Shown piece by piece: positions 1 to 8,444 of a DNA stretch of 64,000 bases. The position numbers and the translations under genes were made by a program. The notes under the pieces were generated by a model. The model searched no databases, had not been told where the DNA came from, and worked only from the letters and a program-made list of their open reading frames with translations. Where the stretch lies: the NCBI RefSeq assembly GCF_005771495.1, contig NZ_VAUW01000025.1, forward strand, positions 1 to 64,000. The letters run 5' to 3'. Numbering within the stretch: position 1 is the stretch's first letter; every line of letters starts with the position of its first letter. Origin of the DNA: Maribacter sp. ACAM166. Its GTDB lineage: Bacteria > Bacteroidota > Bacteroidia > Flavobacteriales > Flavobacteriaceae.

Positions 1-238
1 ATCATTTCAAATAGCATTATCTCAGACCAAAGAGAAAAGGTATGTACAAGATGTTTTATTGAAGCAACAAACCGAAGTGGCTAAAACACTTAAAAACGGT
101 GGTGTTTTTATGTTATGTGGCTCTATGGCAATGCAACACTCCGTACTAGATACTTTAGAGGAAATTACGACTACCCAATTACAACAACCATTAAGTGATT
201 TTGAAAATAATGGGCAGATTCTAATGGATTGCTATTAA
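1..238 (+). CDS. C-terminal end of a CysJ-like flavoprotein reductase (partial)
   Basis: The window opens inside a reading frame whose codons begin at base 2, leaving the last 78 residues before TAA at 236-238. The segment reads KRYVQDVLL, then MLCGSMAM, and ends MDCY. These are the features of the FAD/NAD(P)H-binding C-terminal domain of sulfite-reductase flavoprotein / P450-reductase-like enzymes, where the CGS motif lies in the nicotinamide-binding half and the last aromatic residue stacks on the flavin. By family, it passes electrons from NADPH to a flavin partner. The substrate cannot be deduced because the N-terminal domains lie outside the window. In Flavobacteriia such domains are also fused to PepSY membrane regions, so CysJ itself is only one possibility. 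Confidence 0.7.
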   Translation, partial: SFQIALSQTKEKRYVQDVLLKQQTEVAKTLKNGGVFMLCGSMAMQHSVLDTLEEITTTQLQQPLSDFENNGQILMDCY

Positions 239-379
239 AAAATAAAAGTTTATTTGGCATCAAATAAAAACTATCGCTAAAAATTTTAATGCACAGCTTT
301 CATTTTGTGAAGGTTGGTCTTATTGGAAAAAGGAAAGAAATTATCTACTAGGCATGTTTAGTTTCTTTTTAGCTCTACT

Positions 380-592
380 CTATTTAGACTTTAGATATTC
401 CAATTTCATTGCTGTTTCAATCTCGTTTGTTCTAAATTGACCAAATAAGTTAACCAGGTAAGTATCTGGACTAGATATTTCAGAAGTAATTATTTTATCA
501 AACTCTTCTTTGCTAATAAATCCTTTTTCAAACAACGGTTGAAACGTTTCCTTAAGTATAGGATTGATTTTTTCTATTTCTGATTTTTTCAT
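380..592 (-). CDS. Small hypothetical protein (70 aa)
   Basis: A 70-residue, charged, probably helical and cytoplasmic protein that I do not recognise. It starts MKKSEIEKINPILKETF and ends in a lysine-rich tail. It lies three bases downstream of the gene at 596-874 on the same strand, so the two are probably co-transcribed. A decayed second copy at 28764-28975 matches it over most of its length, which shows the frame is a real gene with paralogs rather than a chance ORF. Confidence 0.65.
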   Translation of the reverse strand: MKKSEIEKINPILKETFQPLFEKGFISKEEFDKIITSEISSPDTYLVNLFGQFRTNEIETAMKLEYLKSK

Positions 593-595
593 CCC

Positions 596-874
596 CTATT
601 TAAACTTTAAATATGCTCTTTTCAATCCAAGGTATATTTGACTATTTAGTGGACCAATCATCTTGAAATCAATACATTCAAACATCTCCTTGTCTGATTG
701 TTCCTTGGGAAAATCTCCGTCCAGTAAGATATCTCTAGACAATTCACCTAAGCGGTCAAACTTTCCGGCGCTTATCTCAATAAAAGTGATTAAATCCATA
801 ATATACTTTATTTGAACTCTAAAGGAAGATACTAAAATTTGTGCCAAATAATAAACTCTTTCCAAAAGGTACAT
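596..874 (-). CDS. YozE SAM-like domain protein (tentative)
   Basis: A 92-residue frame. Residues from about 26 onward (DRLGELSRDILLDGDFPKE and following) resemble the YozE SAM-like family, whose signature is a GDLA-D-I-D-FPK pattern followed by a helix; the function of that family is not settled. The first 25 residues look unlike the family, and an internal ATG at 799 would give a 67-residue protein close to the usual YozE size, so the start is uncertain. It is the upstream member of a probable two-gene operon with the 70-residue gene, three bases away. Confidence 0.5.
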   Translation of the reverse strand: MYLLERVYYLAQILVSSFRVQIKYIMDLITFIEISAGKFDRLGELSRDILLDGDFPKEQSDKEMFECIDFKMIGPLNSQIYLGLKRAYLKFK

Positions 875-1089
875 TCTGAAAAGAGTATAAATGACAATTT
901 AAAAAGTACAAATTGGTTTTTTAGAACGTATAATTAGTATACCGTCCTAACTAATTCCGTCATCTAATAAAGCTCTTGTCGGCCCACGGATATTTTTAAG
1001 GACAAGTATATTATCAACGATACAATATCATAAAATATATTTATGTATTCGATAGAAAACATTAATAAAAATTAATGAAATGATACCTT

Positions 1090-1097
1090 TAATTTTG
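1090..1097 (+). promoter_or_regulatory. Possible -7 element upstream of icd
   Basis: TAATTTTG fits the Bacteroidota -7 consensus TAnnTTTG and lies 28 bases before the icd ATG. No good -33 TTTG is visible at the expected distance, so this is a weak prediction. Confidence 0.35.
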
Positions 1098-1125
1098 ACT
1101 CTCGAAAAATTAAATACACTTCATT

Positions 1126-2574
1126 ATGACGAAAATCACGGTTGCACATGGGGACGGTATCGGCCCTGAGATTATGGATGCCACGCTTAACATCATGAAA
1201 GCAGCGGGAGCCCAATTAGAAATTGAACCTATCGAAATTGGTGAAAAAGTATATCTACAAGGGAACAGTGCAGGTATTGCCCCGGAATCATGGGAATCGC
1301 TGCGCAGAACCAAAGTATTTTTGAAAGCACCCATTACGACTCCCCAAGGAGGTGGCTTTAAAAGTTTGAATGTTACCACCCGTAAAACCCTCGGACTTTA
1401 TGCCAATGTAAGGCCTTGTATTTCTTACCATCCTTATGTGGCTACCAAACATCCGATTATGGACCTCGTAATTATTCGAGAAAACGAAGAAGATCTTTAT
1501 GCTGGTATAGAACACCAACAAACGGATGAAGTTACCCAATGCCTAAAACTTATTACCAAACCTGGCACCGAAAAAATCATCCGTTTTGCTTTTGAATATG
1601 CCAAAGCTTATAAAAGGAAAAAGGTGACTTGTTTTACCAAGGACAATATCATGAAACTTACCGATGGATTGTTCCATAAAATGTTCGATGACATAGCTCA
1701 AGAATATCCTGATTTAGAAAGTGAACATTGGATCGTGGATATAGGGGCTGCCAAACTAGCCGACACCCCCGAAAATTTTGATGTCATAGTGATGCCAAAT
1801 TTATATGGTGATATTCTTTCCGATGTAGCGGCACAGATCACGGGATCGGTAGGTCTTGGAGGAAGTGCCAATATTGGTGCTGAATATGCAATGTTCGAAG
1901 CGATTCATGGTTCAGCCCCCCGTAGAGCTGGTCAAGATATGGCCAATCCATCTGGTCTATTATTGGGTGCCATACAAATGTTAGTCTATATTGGCCAACC
2001 CAAAGTAGCTGAAAAGATACATAATGCCTGGTTGAGGACGATGGAAGATGGGGTACACACCTATGACCTTTTCAAAGAAGTGGTGAGTAAGGAAAAAGTA
2101 AGCACCTCCGGCTTTGCTAAAGCAGTCATTCAAAGGCTCGGTCAAAAACCCAAAAAACTAAAGTCCGTTGAATATAGTGCTGGTAGTACCCATAAAATAC
2201 AGGGGCATTATACCAGAACAAAACCAGCTAAAAAAGAATTGGTGGGCGTAGATATTTTTCTTCACTGGAACGGTGAAAAAAGAGACCCCAATGTTCTAGG
2301 CGATATCCTGAGCAAGTTCAAAGCTGGTTCTTTTGAAAACAAACTGATTACTAACAGAGGGGTTAAAGTATATCCTGATGGCCTTCCTGAAACCTTTTCT
2401 ACAGATCACTGGAGATGTCGTTTTACTACGGATAAGATGGATGTAGCTGGTAGTTATCAAAACGTTCTTGAACTTTGCACCCTTATTTCAGAAGCGGGTC
2501 TTGACATTATCAAAACAGAAAACCTTTGTCGTTTTGATGGTGAAATCAGTTTTTCAATGGGACAAGGGCAATAG
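1126..2574 (+). CDS. icd: NADP-dependent isocitrate dehydrogenase
   Basis: Oxidatively decarboxylates isocitrate to 2-oxoglutarate in the TCA cycle, in the cytoplasm. The 482-residue protein begins with the decarboxylating-dehydrogenase signature AHGDGIGPEI. It carries SLNVTTRK (substrate-binding serine loop), RENEEDLYAGIE, the metal-binding segment NLYGDILSDVAAQ, and the cofactor loop IHGSAPRRAGQDMANP. The length and the extra C-terminal region of about 150 residues match the roughly 480-residue IDH class common in Bacteroidetes and Thermus rather than the 416-residue E. coli form. It appears monocistronic: 225 bp of non-coding DNA precede it and a strong palindrome follows. Confidence 0.93.
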   Translation: MTKITVAHGDGIGPEIMDATLNIMKAAGAQLEIEPIEIGEKVYLQGNSAGIAPESWESLRRTKVFLKAPITTPQGGGFKSLNVTTRKTLGLYANVRPCISYHPYVATKHPIMDLVIIRENEEDLYAGIEHQQTDEVTQCLKLITKPGTEKIIRFAFEYAKAYKRKKVTCFTKDNIMKLTDGLFHKMFDDIAQEYPDLESEHWIVDIGAAKLADTPENFDVIVMPNLYGDILSDVAAQITGSVGLGGSANIGAEYAMFEAIHGSAPRRAGQDMANPSGLLLGAIQMLVYIGQPKVAEKIHNAWLRTMEDGVHTYDLFKEVVSKEKVSTSGFAKAVIQRLGQKPKKLKSVEYSAGSTHKIQGHYTRTKPAKKELVGVDIFLHWNGEKRDPNVLGDILSKFKAGSFENKLITNRGVKVYPDGLPETFSTDHWRCRFTTDKMDVAGSYQNVLELCTLISEAGLDIIKTENLCRFDGEISFSMGQGQ

Positions 2575-2645
2575 AAAGTAGCTCACAGATGGAGGGGTAG
2601 ATTAATAAAGAAAGGGAAAGGGCAATAATCCTAAACTGAGAGCAA

Positions 2646-2679
2646 AACCAAGGACTACTTAGCTAAGTAGTCCTTGGTT
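2646..2679. terminator. 34-bp perfect palindrome between icd and pyrC
   Basis: The two 17-base halves (AACCAAGGACTACTTAG and its exact complement) form an uninterrupted hairpin with AGCT at the turn. It sits 71 bases after the icd stop. The plus-strand side has no T run, while the minus-strand side is followed by TTTTGC. It is probably a transcript-end structure for icd, but a palindromic binding site is also possible. Confidence 0.55.
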
Positions 2680-2736
2680 ACATTTCGAAGCTATTATCGG
2701 ATCCCAGCGCCAACTTTCTAATACATAGGGAATAAA

Positions 2737-4080
2737 ATGACATTAAAATACCTGATAAAAAATATAACCATGGTCAACGAAGGATACAGCACTACGACCG
2801 ATATTCTTATTTACGACGGAATTATTCAGAAAATCGGAAATATTTATGTTGAACCAAACCACAACGTAATTGACGGAACAGATAAACACCTCTTCCCAGG
2901 TATTATTGACGGGCAAGTTCATTTTAGAGATCCAGGACTTACACACAAGGGAGATTTATATACCGAAAGTAAAGCGGCTATAGCTGGTGGCACAACTTCA
3001 TTTATTGACATGCCAAATACGGTTCCGAATATTTTAACCGTTGAAAGCCTAAAGGAAAAGTATGAAATTGCTTCAAAAAAATCTTTAGCCAACTACTCGT
3101 TTTTCCTTGGTGTAAACGGAGATAATATTGAAGATGTAATAAAAACAGACACCAGCCAATTTATTGGTGTTTCGGATGACGGTTTATATTTTACCAAAAA
3201 AGGAAATCTACTTGCCGATAATCCAGAGACAATGGAAAAACTATTTGCTAACTGCAAATCTATTATCGCTATTCATTCCGAAAAAGAAGCGGTAGTAGAA
3301 AAAAATGAACAGGCTTTTAGAGAAAAATATGGCGATGATATTCCCGCAAAGTTTCATCCAATAATTAGAAGTACTGAAGGGTGTTATGAGGCGACCAAAC
3401 AAGCTATTGAATTAGCTCAAAAACACAATGCCAGACTACATATCCTACATTTAACCACTGAAGCAGAAACGCACTTATTTCAAAATGACATTCCGCTACA
3501 AGAGAAAAAAATAACAACTGAAGTCTCTGTACATCACCTTTGGTTTTCAGACAAAGACTATGAGCGATTAGGAATGCTTATTAAATGGAATCCAGCCATA
3601 AAAACTGAACAGGATAAAGAAGGCTTGTTAAAGGCATTACTTGATGATAAAATAGATATTATTACCACGGACCATGCTCCACACACTTTAGAGGAAAAAC
3701 AAAAACCCTATTTCCAATCTATGTCAGGAGCACCAATGGTACAACATTCCTTAAACTGTATGTTAGAGTTTTATAAACAAGACCTAATTTCATTAGAGAA
3801 AATAGTTGAGAAAATGTGTCACAACCCTGCAATTCTCTATAGTATGACAAACAGAGGCTTTATTCGAGAAGGTTATTTCGCAGATTTGACCTTGGTAGAC
3901 TTGAATAGCCAATGGACCGTTGCTAAAGACAACCTACTGTACAAATGCGGTTGGTCACCATTGGAGGGAACAACATTTCAAACGGAAATCAAACAAACAT
4001 TTGTGAATGGAAATCTAGTTTATGACCATGGATTATTTTATGAAGAAAAATCAGGTATGGCAATAGATTTCAAAAAATAA
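2737..4080 (+). CDS. pyrC: Dihydroorotase
   Basis: Cyclises carbamoyl-aspartate to dihydroorotate in pyrimidine synthesis. The 447-residue amidohydrolase has the metal-binding DGQVHFRDPG near residue 58, the IDMPNT segment, SDDG around residue 146 (an Asp where E. coli-type enzymes use a carboxylated Lys elsewhere), HILHLTTE, and the late TTDHAPH motif. The first histidine of the usual D-x-H-x-H metal motif is Gln here, a variant I associate with Bacteroidetes homologs, so it is not proof of inactivity. Two bases separate it from the next gene, so pyrC heads a three-gene run. Confidence 0.9.
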   Translation: MTLKYLIKNITMVNEGYSTTTDILIYDGIIQKIGNIYVEPNHNVIDGTDKHLFPGIIDGQVHFRDPGLTHKGDLYTESKAAIAGGTTSFIDMPNTVPNILTVESLKEKYEIASKKSLANYSFFLGVNGDNIEDVIKTDTSQFIGVSDDGLYFTKKGNLLADNPETMEKLFANCKSIIAIHSEKEAVVEKNEQAFREKYGDDIPAKFHPIIRSTEGCYEATKQAIELAQKHNARLHILHLTTEAETHLFQNDIPLQEKKITTEVSVHHLWFSDKDYERLGMLIKWNPAIKTEQDKEGLLKALLDDKIDIITTDHAPHTLEEKQKPYFQSMSGAPMVQHSLNCMLEFYKQDLISLEKIVEKMCHNPAILYSMTNRGFIREGYFADLTLVDLNSQWTVAKDNLLYKCGWSPLEGTTFQTEIKQTFVNGNLVYDHGLFYEEKSGMAIDFKK

Positions 4081-4082
4081 AA

Positions 4083-5054
4083 ATGCCAAATATGACCCTT
4101 GTTTCAAAAGACATTACAAAAGCCATTGAAATCGTAAATAATGAAGATGTAGTAGCAATACCTACCGAGACGGTTTATGGCTTGGCGGGAAATATCTACA
4201 GTGAAAAAGCAATTCGGAAAATATTTCAGGTAAAACAAAGGCCCTTATTCAATCCCCTAGTAGTCCATGTTCACTCTATAGAAAAAATACAAGAAATAGT
4301 AAGTGAATTTGCCGATAAAGCCAAAATGCTTGCAAAAGCCTTTTGGCCAGGTTCTTTAACTCTAATATTAAAGAAACGATCGGACATACTGGATTTAATA
4401 ACTGCAGGAAAAGATACCGTTGCCGTAAGAATACCAAACCATCCTATCACGTTAGCTTTATTAAAGGAATTATCCTTTCCATTGGCTGCACCAAGTGCAA
4501 ATCCATTTGGTAGTATCAGTCCCACTAGTTCGAAACATGTTGAGAGCTATTTTAAGAACACCATACCAATGGTGCTTGAGGGTGGAGACTGTAAAAACGG
4601 AATAGAATCTACGATTATTGGCTTCGAAAATAACGAACCCTTACTATATCGGCTCGGCGCTATTTCCATTGAAGAAATTACAACTATTATTGGCGAGGTA
4701 AAAGTAAAGAACAAGAAAGAATTAGCCCCAAATGCACCTGGAATGTTAGCTCGACACTACGCACCCGAAACAAAAACCTATCTAGTAAAAAATGCAGAAA
4801 AATTCATAAAAGACTACACCGGGAAAAAGATTGGTGTGCTACGATTCTCTGGTGAGATAGATTCTTCGAATATGGAACATGTAGAGGTATTGTCAAAAAA
4901 AGGCGATTTAAAAGAAGCAGCATCAAAATTATACGGTACCCTGCACAAGTTAGATAAATTAAATTTGGATATGATTGTAGCCGAAATTTTTCCAGACTTT
5001 GGATTGGGTAAATCCATTAACGATAGGTTAGTAAGAGCAACAAAAAACAAATAA
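4083..5054 (+). CDS. tsaC: L-threonylcarbamoyladenylate synthase (Sua5 type)
   Basis: Makes threonylcarbamoyl-AMP, the first step of the t6A modification at position 37 of ANN-decoding tRNAs. The 323 residues divide into an N-terminal YrdC domain (IPTETVYGLAGN near residue 26, KQRPLFNPLVVHV, FWPGSLTLIL, and the SAN substrate loop) and a C-terminal Sua5 domain after a linker near residue 210 (PGMLARHYAPET). The two-domain length marks the Sua5 form rather than the short TsaC form. It is translated just behind pyrC, and the link looks positional rather than functional. Confidence 0.88.
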   Translation: MPNMTLVSKDITKAIEIVNNEDVVAIPTETVYGLAGNIYSEKAIRKIFQVKQRPLFNPLVVHVHSIEKIQEIVSEFADKAKMLAKAFWPGSLTLILKKRSDILDLITAGKDTVAVRIPNHPITLALLKELSFPLAAPSANPFGSISPTSSKHVESYFKNTIPMVLEGGDCKNGIESTIIGFENNEPLLYRLGAISIEEITTIIGEVKVKNKKELAPNAPGMLARHYAPETKTYLVKNAEKFIKDYTGKKIGVLRFSGEIDSSNMEHVEVLSKKGDLKEAASKLYGTLHKLDKLNLDMIVAEIFPDFGLGKSINDRLVRATKNK

Positions 5055-5069
5055 ACACCAACAACTTAA

Positions 5070-5918
5070 ATGAGCTTGGAATTATTTAAAAACAGAAAAC
5101 TAATAATTGCTACAAAACATAGCAAAGAAAAGGTAATAGCCCCTTTGTTGGATGAAAATCTCGGTGTACACTGCTTCGTGGATGAAAACTTTGATACGGA
5201 TGCTTTAGGCACTTTTACAGGAGAAATCGAAAGGGAACTTGACCCAATAGCAACCGCAAGACAAAAATGCCTTTTGGCAATGGAAATCAACAACTGTGAT
5301 TTGGGGGTGGCAAGTGAGGGGTCTTTTGGCCCCCATCCTTCATTGTTTTTTGCAAGTGCCGACGACGAATTTTTGATTTTTTTGGACAAGAAAAATAATT
5401 TGGAGGTAATCACCAGGGAATTAAGTTTGGAAACCAACTTCAACGGCAAAGAAATTAAGAATGAAGAAGACCTTTTTGACTTTGCAGCTTTAGTCAAGTT
5501 TCCCTCCCATGGGATAATACTTCGCAAATCGAAGACCGACAACAATCATATCATCAAAGGTATTTCGAATGTTGATGATTTAAAAAATGCATTTCATTCG
5601 TTATACAAAAAAGGTGCGATAATCTACGCAGAAACCGATATGAGAGCAATGTACAACCCTAATCGAATGGCCGTAATTGAAACTACGGCCAAAAAATTGG
5701 TTGTTAAGTTAAATTCGTGCTGCCCTCAGTGCGATGTTCCAGGTTTTGGGGTCACCGATTCAAAAAAGGGTTTGGAATGCAGTTTATGTGGTTCACCAAC
5801 CAATTCTACCTTAAGTTACCTCTATACCTGCCAAAAATGTAATTTCACAAAAGAAGAAATGTATCCTCATAAAAAGAAAGTGGAAGACCCTACCTATTGT
5901 GATTATTGCAATCCATAA
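5070..5918 (+). CDS. DUF6671-like protein with C-terminal zinc ribbons
   Basis: A 282-residue protein of unknown function that resembles the DUF6671 family. It begins LFKNRKLIIATKHSKEK and has a conserved-looking core with ASEGSFGPHP near residue 82. The last 70 residues contain four Cys pairs (CPQC, CSLC, CQKC, CDYC), which should fold as two zinc ribbons. It has no signal peptide or membrane segment, so it is cytoplasmic. It is the third gene of the pyrC run (15-base gap). The combination suggests nucleic-acid or tRNA-related work, but that is inference from the company it keeps and the ribbons only. Confidence 0.72.
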   Translation: MSLELFKNRKLIIATKHSKEKVIAPLLDENLGVHCFVDENFDTDALGTFTGEIERELDPIATARQKCLLAMEINNCDLGVASEGSFGPHPSLFFASADDEFLIFLDKKNNLEVITRELSLETNFNGKEIKNEEDLFDFAALVKFPSHGIILRKSKTDNNHIIKGISNVDDLKNAFHSLYKKGAIIYAETDMRAMYNPNRMAVIETTAKKLVVKLNSCCPQCDVPGFGVTDSKKGLECSLCGSPTNSTLSYLYTCQKCNFTKEEMYPHKKKVEDPTYCDYCNP

Positions 5919-6056
5919 TTTTGGACTAAAATATCAAATGGCACCACTTTCATATCTATACGTGTAAATGATACAAACTACTGAAGATGATTTTTTCGAA
6001 AAAACACCGAATGTTGCGTGGTGAGAACATTATAGATTTTCGTTATTATGTTATCT

Positions 6057-6118
6057 AAAGCACCGGCCAAGGGGAACCCAAACTCCTAGCAAATTCATAT
6101 GGGTGAGGCCGGTGCTTT
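6057..6118. terminator. Long-loop inverted repeat between convergent genes
   Basis: Twelve-base arms AAAGCACCGGCC (6057-6068) and its exact complement (6107-6118) enclose 38 bases, which include a second small pairing ACCCA/TGGGT (6076-6080 with 6100-6104). It lies between the rightward zinc-ribbon gene and a leftward gene, so it could end transcripts from both. The structured loop also allows a small RNA. Neither side has a long T tract. Confidence 0.45.
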
Positions 6119-6149
6119 CAACAACAAAATAAACACTAATTATTATTTA

Positions 6150-6467
6150 TTATTGGTCAATGGAAACTTCCCTTTTTGTGTTGGGCACTTTCAATTCCTT
6201 ATTGACCAAAGCTTTTTCAAAATCGGCGGTAATTGTAGGCCAGAACCTAAAAAAGTTGCGTCCGTCTTTTCGTTTTAGCGTTACTGCGGTATTACCGTTT
6301 TGTGAACTCACTTTGGTAACCACCACTTTTTGTCCTTCGAGATTATTGAAATTGGCGATTGCCCCTCTTTTAATAATGATATTTTTTCTGGGGAAATCGA
6401 TATGCTGATACCCCGCCGCGTTTGCCGTACCAAGGGTCAGTATGGTGCCATTTTCAACGACACCCAT
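6150..6467 (-). CDS. Hypothetical protein, probably N-terminally truncated
   Basis: The frame can be read from a TTG at 6539, but the first 24 codons lie antisense to a recognisable ParE toxin fragment, so the first sensible start is the ATG at 6467, giving 105 residues. The protein is rich in beta-prone stretches (NGTILTLGTANAAGYQH, KVVVTKVSSQNGNTAVTLK) and matches nothing I can name. Its upstream end coincides with the point where the ParE remnant begins on the other strand. That suggests a deletion or insertion joined two broken genes here, and it may be inactive. Confidence 0.4.
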   Translation of the reverse strand: MGVVENGTILTLGTANAAGYQHIDFPRKNIIIKRGAIANFNNLEGQKVVVTKVSSQNGNTAVTLKRKDGRNFFRFWPTITADFEKALVNKELKVPNTKREVSIDQ

Positions 6468-6480
6468 ATTTTCTTGTGCA

Positions 6481-6636
6481 ATCAATCCAGAGCTAGGTCG
6501 TAGTGCGGCTGAATATGCCCCACAATTAAAAAGATTCAATTACAAGGCACATACTATTTTTTACGAACCAATAGAAAAAGGCATTTTTGTGGTGCGTATC
6601 TTAAGCCAAAGACAAGATTTTGAACGCCATCTTTAA
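6481..6636 (+). pseudogene. C-terminal half of a ParE/RelE-type toxin
   Basis: The plus-strand reading INPELGRSAAEY, then HTIFYEPIEKGIFVVRIL, then the ending RQDFERHL is the C-terminal half of a ParE-family toxin. In intact family members the P-x-LGR segment is followed by H-x-IFY and VVRILH-R-D-ERHL. About 45 N-terminal residues are missing; the upstream bases in this frame are antisense to another gene. No antitoxin frame is visible beside it. It is read here as a dead fragment of a toxin-antitoxin module. Confidence 0.7.
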
Positions 6637-6643
6637 AGTCCAT

Positions 6644-6694
6644 ATAAACCTGGGTTAAATTAAAATAGTTCAATTAAGTCGGAATCAGGTTTAT
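6644..6694. terminator. Weak inverted repeat between converging fragments
   Basis: Nine-base arms ATAAACCTG (6644-6652) and CAGGTTTAT (6686-6694) sit between the ParE fragment and the leftward frame at 6691-6906. It may act as a transcription end, but the loop is 33 bases and the T run is poor. Confidence 0.3.
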
Positions 6695-6906
6695 TTGAAC
6701 TTTAAGGATTTGGACAAAGGTTTTGACAGAAGCTTTTTGTTGTCTCCCGACATTTCCACTATAGTTTTCAACGACTGACAAGGTTCAAGTAATTTAATTA
6801 CGCTGTTCCTATTTAATAATTCCACTTTCATTGTCAAAATATCCCTTTTATTCCTTGAATCAGGGATTTCAATACGGGCCGAGCTATCAATGTTAACTGC
6901 GGCCAC
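6691..6906 (-). CDS. Small hypothetical protein or gene fragment (71 aa)
   Basis: A 71-residue frame with a GTG start, opening directly after an in-frame stop. It reads AAVNIDSSARIEIPDSRNKR and ends SKPLSKSLKFK. I do not recognise it. The lack of a clear start and its place between a truncated toxin and an operon end suggest it may be the 3' part of a lost gene. Confidence 0.3.
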   Translation of the reverse strand: MAAVNIDSSARIEIPDSRNKRDILTMKVELLNRNSVIKLLEPCQSLKTIVEMSGDNKKLLSKPLSKSLKFK

Positions 6907-6935
6907 TTGTCCGATTATTTTTTAGTAGTTATTTA

Positions 6936-7841
6936 TTAATTTAAATTACGGTACGCTTTTGGGCTTACACCGGCCTTGTTCTTGAACATCTTACTAAAAT
7001 GTTGTGGGTATTCAAAACCTAAATTAAAGGCAATTTGACCGATGGGATCGCTTGAATTCAAGAGCCTATTTTTTGCAGTTTCTACGATATGTAGATTAAT
7101 ATGTTCGGTAAGGCTTTTACCCGTTTCTTTTTTGAGCAGATCGCTAAGATATTTGCCGGACATTTGCAAAGATTCCCCACATTCCTTTACCGACGGGATT
7201 CCATTTTTAGATGGCATATCACTATCAAAATAAGAATGAAGATATTTCTCGAATTCGGTAACGAAGTCTTTGTTCTGACTCTTCCTTGTAAGAAATTGGC
7301 GGTCAAAATAGCGTTGACTATACCCGAGCAATGATTCTATATTGTGTACGATTATATCTTGCGTATGCTTATCCATGTTTTGATGGATTTCACTTTTTAT
7401 CTTCCTGACAATTTCGTTTAGCGATATTTTCTCTTTTTCAGATATATGTAAGGCTTCGTTACTGTCATAATCAAAAAATGAACGCTGCTGAATGGAATCG
7501 GCAAGTGCATACGGTCGAATCAGGTCAGGATGAAAAAAAATACTCCAACCACCTAAATCGGGACTACGATTTCCAGTACTTGTTGTAATCTGTCCTGGAC
7601 GCATAAATACTAGACTTCCCTCCTGAAAATCATAAGAAGTTCTACCATACTGAAAAGTACCTTGTATATTTTCCTTTAAGGATATGAAATACAAGTGATT
7701 GTTAACGCGAACGTCTACCCCAAAATTAAGGTTCATTTTTTCACTATGTTGTACTATCGATATTAAAGGATGCACAGGCTTCTCTACTTGTAACAAACGG
7801 TGCATCTCACTTATACTTTCTATATGTAGTATATTGCTCAT
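6936..7841 (-). CDS. AraC family transcriptional regulator
   Basis: A 301-residue cytoplasmic DNA-binding protein. Residues 1-170 form a cupin-like sensing region (YDFQEGSLVFMRPGQ). Residues about 195-301 form the double helix-turn-helix: SVKECGESLQMSGKYLSDLLK, then the second helix pair with IGQIAFNLGFEYPQHFSKMFK and the closing GVSPKAYRN. Its ATG overlaps the stop of the preceding membrane protein by four bases, so it is translationally coupled and forms the last gene of a four-gene leftward operon. It probably controls that operon, although no operator can be pointed to. Confidence 0.88.
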   Translation of the reverse strand: MSNILHIESISEMHRLLQVEKPVHPLISIVQHSEKMNLNFGVDVRVNNHLYFISLKENIQGTFQYGRTSYDFQEGSLVFMRPGQITTSTGNRSPDLGGWSIFFHPDLIRPYALADSIQQRSFFDYDSNEALHISEKEKISLNEIVRKIKSEIHQNMDKHTQDIIVHNIESLLGYSQRYFDRQFLTRKSQNKDFVTEFEKYLHSYFDSDMPSKNGIPSVKECGESLQMSGKYLSDLLKKETGKSLTEHINLHIVETAKNRLLNSSDPIGQIAFNLGFEYPQHFSKMFKNKAGVSPKAYRNLN

Positions 7842-8335
7842 TGTAAATTGTTTAGAATATGTTCGTAGTATATTTGAGCTCTTTCTTTCGAAAAATAATC
7901 CAAAATAATCAATGATAGGCCAAAAACGGAAAGTGCTACACCAATTGCGTGATATGTTGGGCTTTTAGAAAAAACAAACATAAGAATAACAACCAAAAAA
8001 CATACAGCACTTATGGATAGAGATGTAGGGTACATAAATTGAAAACTCTCTACACGAATTCTTTCATTTTGAAGAAATTCTTCCGAATCCGCTTGATAGG
8101 CCGTTTGAAATTCTGTAATTCTATTGTTGTTGGAATACATCATAAAGCTACCCATTGAACTAAAAAGTAACCCGATAAAAAATGATGGTATTACCAATGC
8201 CTTTGCGTTTATGGTGGTGCCATATTTCCAGATTAACAAAGTGCAAACTAAGGTCAGGACCCCAAAAATGATAACGCACAATCCTTCGAACATTTCTCCT
8301 TTCGCCCATTGAGTGCTGTATTCTATAAATTTCAT
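7838..8335 (-). CDS. Membrane protein, paralog of the next upstream gene
   Basis: A 165-residue integral membrane protein with about four hydrophobic segments, at roughly residues 17-37, 45-66, 104-124 and 128-147. The opening MKFIEYSTQWAKGEMFEG parallels MELIKHTSNWVSGEVFQG in the neighbour at 8445-8936, and both have the same helix layout and length, so they arose by duplication. The family is unknown to me. It overlaps the AraC start by four bases. Two related helical membrane proteins coupled to a regulator may form a sensing or channel-like pair, but that is inference. Confidence 0.75.
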   Translation of the reverse strand: MKFIEYSTQWAKGEMFEGLCVIIFGVLTLVCTLLIWKYGTTINAKALVIPSFFIGLLFSSMGSFMMYSNNNRITEFQTAYQADSEEFLQNERIRVESFQFMYPTSLSISAVCFLVVILMFVFSKSPTYHAIGVALSVFGLSLIILDYFSKERAQIYYEHILNNLQ

Positions 8336-8444
8336 AGTTATTTTTAAGTGTTATTTTACTATTATCAATTGCCTTATTTTTTAACAAGATTATTTTGCTC
8401 AAAAAGAAGCAATTCTTATCCAAATATTGGTGACAATGTACTTT

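Noticed and set aside
3000-3200. Dihydroorotase judged inactive because the first metal-binding His is Gln
   Set aside because: I associate the D-x-Q-V-H-F form with Bacteroidetes dihydroorotases, and the other metal and substrate residues are present.
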